Source of the DNA: Bacilli bacterium
Lineage (GTDB): Bacteria > Bacillota_I > Bacilli_A > RF39 > UBA660
DNA length: 61,956 nucleotides
Direction: 5' to 3'
Assembly (NCBI GenBank): GCA_017887425.1
Contig: JAGHHZ010000029.1
Span: forward strand, 1-61,956
Under the pieces are notes generated by a model. The model was not told where the DNA came from. It saw only the letters and a list, made by a program, of their open reading frames with translations, and ran no database searches. The translations under genes and the position numbers were made by a program. This document shows, piece by piece, positions 55,620 to 61,956 of the stretch. How positions within the stretch are numbered: the first letter of the stretch is position 1; each line of letters starts with the position of its first letter.

Positions 55620-56007
55620 TAACAAAACTAAAGATATAAATTAAAATAATAAGAGTCCACATATTTTATTATCTAAAATATGAGTTTTTTAATTTTAATA
55701 ATACAATTTTTGAAAATTATAATCAAACATTGATTTAAATAATTATTCATTCGTCCCGCTATTTTTCTTATTATTGTTCTCTCACTCTTATAAGATAGTT
55801 CTACAAATCTCTTTTTTTCTTTTGTGATAGCTATTATATCTTATATTTTTATCAATTTTATGTATATATTTTTTTATGCTACAATTTAAAAGTCACGTTA
55901 TTTTACTTACAATACAAGTTTTACCATTTACTTTGTATTATAAGAAATTTAATATGTCTTTATTTTATGATTTCAAACACTTAATTCTTAAACACTAAAA
56001 AAATAAT
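55620..56007. other. AT-rich gap without a gene
   Basis: About 390 bp with no coding frame I can support on either strand. It holds one inverted repeat, CATATTTTA-N5-TAAAATATG (around 55657-55682), followed on the plus strand by AGTTTTTTAATTTT, like a terminator with no gene before it. It may be the remains of a deleted gene or carry an unrecognised RNA. Confidence 0.5.
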
Positions 56008-56862
56008 TTACATTCCTTTCTCATCTAATAACTGTTCTAAATTAACTATTTCTAAATCTTTTGAATTAATATATTCGACAATTAAAGGTAATTCTTTTAT
56101 TGTAATATCATTTATTTCTAAAGCAATAATACTGCCATTAATTAAATTTTCTTTTATTTCAATAAGTGGATTATTTCTAACAATAATACTAGGTTTTATC
56201 GTATAACTTTTATTATTTTTACAAACATTAAGTAAATTTGCATTTTCTTTTTCCGTATAACAATAAGTATTATTTTGTTTCCCTATTTTAGTCACAATTG
56301 TATTCATCCAACTAATACCACTAACATCATATTTATAATTATATCCTAAATTGCCTATCAAATATCCATCTTCAACCAATTCAATCACTTTTTCATTGTT
56401 ATTTTCAAACCAATTACCATCAGTATAAAAAGTACTACTTATTTCATATTGCTTTAAAATATTAACAATATCTTCAACATTATCATTTGCTTCAACTAAA
56501 AATAATAAGCTTACCTCTTTTTTTTGTTGGTTGCCACTTACAATATATTTATCGTACACCTCTTTGATGCTAATCTCAGGTTCTATTTCTTTATAAACTA
56601 ATAAATTACTATTAAAACTATTTACTTTTTTCATTTTTTTATAGCTTTTTTTAATATCAATTTCTCTTCCATTAATTCCAGGAATAATACTGTTATTATC
56701 AATAATTGCATTAATAGCTTCTGTTTTATATTGACTAGCAACACTTTCAATTTCTTTTAAAATATCATCATTTTCTTTAATTACTGTGGATATTTTTTCA
56801 GTATAAAAAAAGCTAAAACATATTAAACTAATTAAACCAATCACCTCAAATGTTTTTCGCAC
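56008..56862 (-). CDS. NodB-like (polysaccharide deacetylase fold) protein with lost catalytic residues
   Basis: 284 residues with an N-terminal membrane segment (about 5-22). The C-terminal half follows the NodB order: VSLLFLVEANDN where TFDDG is expected, ISSTFYTDGNWF (TFFxxG), LVEDGYLIGNLGYNYKY where GNHxxxH is expected, and a final IVNLEQLLDE. All metal ligands and the catalytic base are missing, so it should be inactive or bind glycans only. GTG start after AGGTGATAAT; TATAGT lies 16 nt upstream. Confidence 0.7.
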   Translation of the reverse strand: MRKTFEVIGLISLICFSFFYTEKISTVIKENDDILKEIESVASQYKTEAINAIIDNNSIIPGINGREIDIKKSYKKMKKVNSFNSNLLVYKEIEPEISIKEVYDKYIVSGNQQKKEVSLLFLVEANDNVEDIVNILKQYEISSTFYTDGNWFENNNEKVIELVEDGYLIGNLGYNYKYDVSGISWMNTIVTKIGKQNNTYCYTEKENANLLNVCKNNKSYTIKPSIIVRNNPLIEIKENLINGSIIALEINDITIKELPLIVEYINSKDLEIVNLEQLLDEKGM

Positions 56863-56951
56863 ATTATCACCTTAATAAACTATATGAAATTATCCTAACT
56901 TTTTCACAATTTTAGGTATATTTCATAGACTAAATTGAAAGGAGTGTTTTT

Positions 56952-57179
56952 ATGTATCCAAATTATCAAAATATGCCAAATAATTACCCAAATAATTTTA
57001 AAAATAATCCTAATATGCCATACCCTAACGATGAAAGATTTATTGGTGGATTTGCTTTTCCATTCTTATTAGGAGGTGTAACTGGAGCAGCACTAGCTCC
57101 TAATTTCTGGCGTCCACCATATAACAGACCACCTTACCCATACCCACCTTATCCATACTATGGACCATATTATCGTTAA
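56952..57179 (+). CDS. Small Pro/Tyr/Asn-rich protein
   Basis: 75 residues. Asn/Pro-rich start (MYPNYQNMPNNYPNNFKNNP), a glycine-rich hydrophobic middle (FIGGFAFPFLLGGVTGAALA), and a tail of PPYP repeats. Composition resembles short spore coat or surface peptides, but no family is established. GAAAGGAG before the ATG; strong terminator after the stop. Its real expression is supported by both. Confidence 0.75.
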   Translation: MYPNYQNMPNNYPNNFKNNPNMPYPNDERFIGGFAFPFLLGGVTGAALAPNFWRPPYNRPPYPYPPYPYYGPYYR

Positions 57180-57180
57180 A

Positions 57181-57204
57181 AAAAACTAGATATTTCTAGT
57201 TTTT
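57181..57204. terminator. Bidirectional terminator
   Basis: AAAAACTAGA-N4-TCTAGTTTTT between the Pro/Tyr-rich gene and rny. Confidence 0.88.
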
Positions 57205-58757
57205 TATTTAGCCTCTTCTTGAGCTCTTGTTTCTCTAATAACAATAACCTTAATTGTACCTGGATATTGCAATGTTTCTTCGATCTTATTTTTAATGTCA
57301 CGAGCAACTTTATAACTAGCCGCATCATCGATTTTATCTGGTTTAACAATAACTCTTAATTCACGACCAGCTTGCATAGCATAAGATTTCTCAACTCCAG
57401 GAATCTCGTTACCGATTTTCTCTAGTTCTTGCAATCTTTGAACATAGTTTTCTAGTGAATCATTTCTAGCACCAGGACGAGATGCGGATAAAGCATCAGC
57501 TATAGCCACTAAAACAGATATAACACTAGTAGCTTCTTTATCACCGTGATGTGATTCAATAGCATTAATGACAATTTCATTTTCTTTATATTTTTTAGCT
57601 AAACTCGCTCCCAATTCGACATGTGAACCTTCTACTTCATGATCGATTGCTTTCCCAATATCATGAAATAATCCCGCTCTTTTAGCTAAAGCCACATTTT
57701 CTCCTAACTCACCCGCCATAATACCAGCCAAATGAGCAACTTCGATTGAATGTCTTAAAGCATTTTGACCAAAGCTTGTTCTAAAATATAATTTACCTAA
57801 TAATTCTTGTAATTCTGGGTCTACTTTAGTAATACCTAATTCAAACAAAGCTTCTTCACCATATTCTAATAATTTTGCTTTCATCTCTTTAACAGTTTTA
57901 TCATATATTTCTTCAATTCTTCCTGGATGAATACGACCATCTTTAATCAAAGCCTCAATAGCAACACGAGCTATTTCTCTGCGATATGGATCAAAACTTG
58001 ATAAAACAATTGCTTCTGGAGTGTCATCGATAATTAAATCAACACCAGTAACAGCTTCGATCGAACGAATATTTCTTCCTTCACGACCGATTAATCTTCC
58101 TTTCATATCATCATTAGGTAAATTGACTACTGTTACAGTTTGATCACCAGCTACATCACCAGCATACTTCTGCATCGAACTAATAAGTAAACTTTTAGCT
58201 TTTTTATCGACTTCTAATTTCGCTTCGACTTCCCTATCCTTAATATAAGCAGCTATTTCCAAATTCATCATTTCTTCAACTTTTTTCATAACTAGTTCTC
58301 TTGCTTCATTTTTCGAATAGCCAGCTATTTTTTCTAACAAGTCAACTTGTTCTTTTTTTATTTCCTCCACTTTATCTTGTTCTTTTTGAATTTCTCTTTG
58401 CTTATTTACTAAATTATTTTCTCTTTCTTCTAACATTTGCTCACGATTTTGTAAAGTTTGATCTCTTTTATCAATATTACTTTCTCTTAAAAGTAATCTT
58501 TCCTCTGATTCTTTAATTTCATTTTTCTTTTCTTTCATTTCTTTTTCAAAATCTATTTTTAATTTATGAGCTTCTTCTTTGGCGTCCAATAAATAATTTC
58601 TTTTTATTTTATCGGCTTCTTTATTAGCCTTATCAATAATTGATTCTGCTTTCTTACCAGATATATTAGTTTTAATATAATTTAGTATAATCATAATAAT
58701 GATTCCGACAAAAAGTCCCAATATTACAAATAAAATGGAGAGTATAATATCATTCAT
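57204..58757 (-). CDS. rny: Ribonuclease Y
   Basis: 517 residues: N-terminal membrane helix (about 4-25), long coiled coil (about 30-200), KH domain (VNLPNDDMKGRLIGREGRNI) and HD domain (LRHSIEVAHLAGIMAGELG, GLFHDIGKAIDHE). Endonuclease starting mRNA decay in Bacilli. Length fits the family. GGAGGTAATAT before the ATG. Confidence 0.97.
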   Translation of the reverse strand: MNDIILSILFVILGLFVGIIIMIILNYIKTNISGKKAESIIDKANKEADKIKRNYLLDAKEEAHKLKIDFEKEMKEKKNEIKESEERLLLRESNIDKRDQTLQNREQMLEERENNLVNKQREIQKEQDKVEEIKKEQVDLLEKIAGYSKNEARELVMKKVEEMMNLEIAAYIKDREVEAKLEVDKKAKSLLISSMQKYAGDVAGDQTVTVVNLPNDDMKGRLIGREGRNIRSIEAVTGVDLIIDDTPEAIVLSSFDPYRREIARVAIEALIKDGRIHPGRIEEIYDKTVKEMKAKLLEYGEEALFELGITKVDPELQELLGKLYFRTSFGQNALRHSIEVAHLAGIMAGELGENVALAKRAGLFHDIGKAIDHEVEGSHVELGASLAKKYKENEIVINAIESHHGDKEATSVISVLVAIADALSASRPGARNDSLENYVQRLQELEKIGNEIPGVEKSYAMQAGRELRVIVKPDKIDDAASYKVARDIKNKIEETLQYPGTIKVIVIRETRAQEEAK

Positions 58758-58927
58758 ATATTACCTCCACTTTCTATTTATTTAGAGTATTAACTCTATT
58801 ATTATTTTAATATTTATACCAAAATAAGTCAAGCAAAATACTATAATATAGTTTTTATCTAAAATAATCTAGATTTTTATAAAAAAATAAGTTATAATTA
58901 TTTATAGAATAAATGAGGGTGAATAAT

Positions 58928-60673
58928 ATGTTAGGAAAAATAGTTTATATAAGTAATAATATGGCTCATGTTCAAATACCACCTAATGTTAAAGTATCGA
59001 CCAATTTAATGAACATGCATGTTATATTTGAAGATGAAAAGAAAAAAGTTTTAGGTGAAATCGACGATATTGGTCAAGATTTAATTAAGATTAGATTTTT
59101 AGGTGAAATTGTTAACAATCAATTTGTCGGTGGTGTTATAAGAAAGCCAACAATTGAATCAAATATCAGGATGATCAATAGCGAAGAATTAAAAATCATT
59201 ATTGGAACTAACGATAAAAACAGTTTTATGTTAGGTACAAGTGCTTTATATGATAATTATCCAATTATGGTTAATATCAATGAATTATTCTCTAACCATA
59301 TGGCTATTTTTGGTAACAGTGGTTCTGGTAAATCATGTGGTGTTGCACGTCTTTTACAAAATGTTTTTAAAAATCCAAACTTCAAACCATATAAAGCTAA
59401 TATCTTTATTTTTGATGCCTATGGCGAATATCACAATGCATTTTCTAACTTTAATAGTATCGACGCTAACTATCAATTTAAATACTATACAACTAATAAA
59501 CATGATACAATGGGTCAACCTTTACTAATTCCTCTATGGTTATTAGATAATGATGACTTTGCAATATTATTAAATGCTAGTGAACATGCTCAACTACCTA
59601 TCATTGAAAGAACATTAAAACTAGTTAGAATTTTTGCTGCTAATGATGAAATGGCTTTAAAATATAAAAACCATTTAATAGCTAAAGCTATTATGAATAT
59701 TTTATATACTAATCAAAGCGCTAGTAGTAAAAGAAATGATGTTTTTGCAATTTTCAATTCTTGTTCAACTCCTCAATTTAATCCTGAAGCAGTTCTACAA
59801 GGCGTTGGTTATACAAGAAAATTTAGAGAATGTTTCTTAATTAATGACCAAGATAATTTTTCAGAAAGTGTTTTATTATCTGAATATGTTGCAAGTTTTA
59901 TCGATGAAAGTTTAGACCAATACGAAGAAACACAAATCAATTACTTTACTTTAGAAGATTTAGAAAAAGCTTTAAACTTCACTTTAATTTCTGAAGGATT
60001 ATTAAGAAATGAAAAAGCTTATAATAGTGCGATTACATTAAAAGTAAGACTTCACTCAATTATTATTAGTGAATATGCTAGATACTTTAATGTGCCACAA
60101 TTTATGACAGTTGATCAATATATTGCTAGCTTAATTAGTAACAACAGTCGAAAAGCGCAAATAATTAACTTTAACTTAGAAGATGTTGAAGATTGGTTTG
60201 CAAAATTTGTTACAAAAACTTATGTTAAATTATTATTTAATTATACTAAAGGTATGAGTAATCGTGCTACTATTCCTTTTCATATCTTTATTGAAGAAGC
60301 CCATAGATATGTTCAAAAAGATAACGATACATTCTTACTTGGATATAATATATTCGACCGTGTCGCTAAAGAAGGACGTAAATACGGATTAATTCTAGAT
60401 TTAATTTCACAAAGACCGGTTGAGTTATCTGATACAGTTATATCACAAATGTCTAACTTTTTAATCTTTAAAATAACTCACCCATTAGATGTTGAGTATA
60501 TTCAAAAGATGTTACCTAATATTAGTCTTGACATAGTTGAAAAACAAAAAAGCTTACAACCTGGTACTTGTATGGCTTTTGGTAGAGCCTTTAAAATTCC
60601 AATGATTGTTAGAATGCAAATGCCAGATCCAATGCCAGAAAGTAGTAACTGTGATATCGTAAGTACATGGTAA
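58928..60673 (+). CDS. HerA/DUF87-type ATPase
   Basis: 581 residues. N-terminal beta-barrel (HAS-barrel-like, about 1-75), then an FtsK/HerA ATPase core with Walker A FGNSGSGKS (about 129-137) and Walker B FHIFIEEAHRYV, and a downstream LDLISQRPVELSD (Gln sensor) and TMAFGRA-like end. HerA proteins are hexameric DNA translocases; in archaea they work with the nuclease NurA, and in bacteria with various partners including anti-phage Sir2. No NurA or other effector is adjacent; the gene is convergent with recA. Start at 58928, with AGGGTGA before; the ATG at 58913 lies upstream of the RBS. Confidence 0.85.
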   Translation: MLGKIVYISNNMAHVQIPPNVKVSTNLMNMHVIFEDEKKKVLGEIDDIGQDLIKIRFLGEIVNNQFVGGVIRKPTIESNIRMINSEELKIIIGTNDKNSFMLGTSALYDNYPIMVNINELFSNHMAIFGNSGSGKSCGVARLLQNVFKNPNFKPYKANIFIFDAYGEYHNAFSNFNSIDANYQFKYYTTNKHDTMGQPLLIPLWLLDNDDFAILLNASEHAQLPIIERTLKLVRIFAANDEMALKYKNHLIAKAIMNILYTNQSASSKRNDVFAIFNSCSTPQFNPEAVLQGVGYTRKFRECFLINDQDNFSESVLLSEYVASFIDESLDQYEETQINYFTLEDLEKALNFTLISEGLLRNEKAYNSAITLKVRLHSIIISEYARYFNVPQFMTVDQYIASLISNNSRKAQIINFNLEDVEDWFAKFVTKTYVKLLFNYTKGMSNRATIPFHIFIEEAHRYVQKDNDTFLLGYNIFDRVAKEGRKYGLILDLISQRPVELSDTVISQMSNFLIFKITHPLDVEYIQKMLPNISLDIVEKQKSLQPGTCMAFGRAFKIPMIVRMQMPDPMPESSNCDIVSTW

Positions 60674-60675
60674 AA

Positions 60676-60702
60676 AAAACATTGGCGCAAAACCAATGTT
60701 TT
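60676..60702. terminator. Bidirectional terminator
   Basis: AAAACATTGG / CCAATGTTTT with 7-nt loop, between the HerA-like gene and recA. Confidence 0.88.
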
Positions 60703-61720
60703 ATTTTTCCTCTTTTTTAGTTTCTTTTTTCAATCCATAATGAACTCTTATTTTATCTTCAATTTCTTTAGCTAATTCTGGATTTTTCTTTAACAACTCT
60801 TTAACATTTTCTTTACCTTGACCAATTTTCTCACCTTTATATGAGTACCAAGCACCGCTTTTTTCAATGATATTGGCTTCACTAGCTAAATCAACAAGTT
60901 CGCCTTCATGAGAAACACCTTCTCCATACATAATATCAACCGTACAAGATTTAAAAGGTGGCGCCATTTTATTTTTAACAACTTTAATTGTTGTTTTATT
61001 ACCAACTATATCAGTTCCTAACTTTAATTGTTCAGCTCTTCTTATTTCTAATCTAATAGAAGAATAGAATTTTAAAGCTCGACCACCTGGAGTAACTTCA
61101 GGATTACCAAACATAACACCAACTTTTTCTCTTAATTGATTGATGAATATCGCAATTGTATTAGTTTTATTGATAACTCCTGCTAATTTTCTTAATGCTT
61201 GACTCATTAATCGGGCTTGTAAACCAACATGAGAATCACCCATTTCACCTTCGATTTCAGCTTGTGGTACCAAAGCAGCAACTGAATCAATTACAATAAC
61301 ACTAATCGCACCACTTCTAACTAAAGCTTCGCAAATTTCTAAAGCTTGTTCACCATTATCTGGTTGCGATAATAATAACTCATCAATATTAACTCCCAAT
61401 TTTTGAGCATATTGTGGATCTAATGAATTTTCTGCGTCGATAAAAGCAACTCTACCACCTAATTTTTGTGCTTCAGCAATTGCATGTAACGCAAATGTCG
61501 TTTTACCACTTGATTCAGGACCATATATCTCGATTATTCTTCCTTTAGGATACCCACCTATTCCCAAAATCATATCTAAAGCTATTGAGCCACTAGGAAT
61601 TACATCTATTTGTCTAACTTCGTTAGAACCTAATTTCATTACTGAACCTTTACCAAATTGTTTTTCAATATCTTGTAAAACTTGATCTAAAGTTTTATCA
61701 CTACTACTACTTTTTGTCAT
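60701..61720 (-). CDS. recA: Recombinase RecA
   Basis: 339 residues. Walker [31 protein letters not shown] Walker B, loop L2 with [15 protein letters not shown]. Drives strand exchange and SOS induction. The ATG has GAGGAGG before it. Promoter and LexA box are recognised upstream. Confidence 0.98.
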   Translation of the reverse strand: MTKSSSSDKTLDQVLQDIEKQFGKGSVMKLGSNEVRQIDVIPSGSIALDMILGIGGYPKGRIIEIYGPESSGKTTFALHAIAEAQKLGGRVAFIDAENSLDPQYAQKLGVNIDELLLSQPDNGEQALEICEALVRSGAISVIVIDSVAALVPQAEIEGEMGDSHVGLQARLMSQALRKLAGVINKTNTIAIFINQLREKVGVMFGNPEVTPGGRALKFYSSIRLEIRRAEQLKLGTDIVGNKTTIKVVKNKMAPPFKSCTVDIMYGEGVSHEGELVDLASEANIIEKSGAWYSYKGEKIGQGKENVKELLKKNPELAKEIEDKIRVHYGLKKETKKEEK

Positions 61721-61751
61721 ATTTCCTCCTCTATTTAACTCCTACAGTCTA

Positions 61752-61780
61752 ATTATAAACTATTTAAAAAATAAAGTCAA
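61752..61780 (-). promoter_or_regulatory. Promoter of recA
   Basis: TTGACT (61780-61775), 17-bp spacer, TATAAT (61757-61752). Confidence 0.85.
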
Positions 61781-61788
61781 TAGAAAAA

Positions 61789-61802
61789 CGAACTAAAGTT
61801 TG
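61789..61802 (-). promoter_or_regulatory. LexA (DinR) box upstream of recA
   Basis: CGAAC-N4-GTTTG, matching the Gram-positive LexA consensus CGAAC-N4-GTTYG; it lies 8 bp upstream of the -35 box. Confidence 0.8.
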
Positions 61803-61839
61803 TGTTTTTAACTAAAATAAAAGATAGTCAAATGAAGTG

Positions 61840-61956
61840 ATATTATAAAAGTAGACAACTACAAAAAAGGTAGAAGTCTACTTTTTTAGTGATAAAATTA
61901 TAATTGAAGGAGGAATTATGAGAAAGAACAATATGAGAACACCAGAAGAAAAAGCA
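61840..61956 (+). mobile_element. Probable left end of an IS3-type element, cut by the window edge
   Basis: A nested hairpin AAAAGTAGAC ... CTAC ... GTAG ... GTCTACTTTT (61847-61885) followed by TTTTTT precedes a short open frame, an arrangement seen at the left ends of IS150/IS3-group elements, where it blocks read-in transcription. The exact terminal base and the direct repeat cannot be seen. Confidence 0.4.
61918..61956 (+). CDS. 5' end of a protein, perhaps transposase OrfA
   Basis: ATG with GAAGGAGG before it and 13 codons to the window edge (MRKNNMRTPEEKA). The start resembles IS3-family OrfA helix-turn-helix proteins, which begin with Arg/Lys-rich text then EEK; too short for certainty. 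Located behind the nested hairpin that suggests an IS end. Confidence 0.4.
   Translation, partial: MRKNNMRTPEEKA

Overview
The window is about 62 kb of very AT-rich DNA from a low-GC Bacillota genome. TGA acts as a stop (for example the ATGA couplings) and Trp is TGG, so the code is standard rather than that of a mycoplasma. RpoE (delta), HrcA/CIRCE, a T-box, RNase Y, UPF0316 and a SpoVID-YsxE-like pair beside lon place it in class Bacilli, probably a gut lineage near Erysipelotrichales/RF39. That placement is inference. Spore-coat type genes (CotF-like pair, SpoVID-like LysM protein, YsxE-like kinase fold) suggest an endospore former or a recent descendant of one.

Layout. 1-9.9 kb is a cell-surface block: two VanY-type D,D-carboxypeptidases, an amidase-domain protein, a GtrA/GtrB/GT-C glycosylation operon, a second GT-C protein, an inactive-looking phosphoglycerate-mutase-fold protein, and a broken Bro-N/DinD-type gene. 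10-14.5 kb is a MarR-regulated heterodimeric ABC exporter. 14.5-18.4 kb carries ffh, yebC, an unknown gene and rnc. 18.4-22.3 kb holds yidD, an odd ZnuA-like lipoprotein, a stomatin homologue, a dicarboxylate/glutamate symporter and a C26 amidase. 22.3-22.6 kb is a tRNA-Ile/Asn/Glu cluster. 22.6-31.2 kb has ddl, an alpha/beta hydrolase, a processive GT2, rpoE, a DUF1934-like gene, a class A PBP and a repeat-rich membrane protein. 31.3-37.8 kb is the heat-shock operon hrcA-grpE-dnaK-pepF-dnaJ under two CIRCE-like operators. 37.8-43.8 kb has CotF-like genes, UPF0316, GDPD, a DHFR-thymidylate kinase fusion, thyA, hemW, tRNA-Arg and galU. 43.8-47.5 kb is a threonine T-box operon (unknown ORF plus thrS) and a PASTA-NodB protein. 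47.5-52.3 kb has a tiny membrane protein, ysxE-like, spoVID-like, an unknown gene and lon. 52.4-61.7 kb has a giant pilin-like adhesin, a dead deacetylase, a Pro/Tyr-rich peptide, rny, a HerA-like ATPase and recA with a LexA box. The right edge enters what looks like an IS3-type element.

The genes connect mainly through the envelope (PBP, Ddl, carboxypeptidases, deacetylases, GT-C systems), dTMP synthesis (DHFR-TMPK plus ThyA) and protein quality control (DnaK system, PepF, Lon). The most striking non-gene pattern is a recurrent minimal-leader promoter: TATAAT placed 15-17 nt before the start codon, so the GGTGA ribosome site would lie at the very 5' end of the mRNA. Gene-level novelties are the DHFR-TMPK fusion, three proteins that look like pseudoenzymes or have lost their ligands, a His/Cys-rich GrpE tail, the T-box-controlled unknown ORF in front of a TGS-less ThrS, and the 1045-residue pilin-like adhesin.
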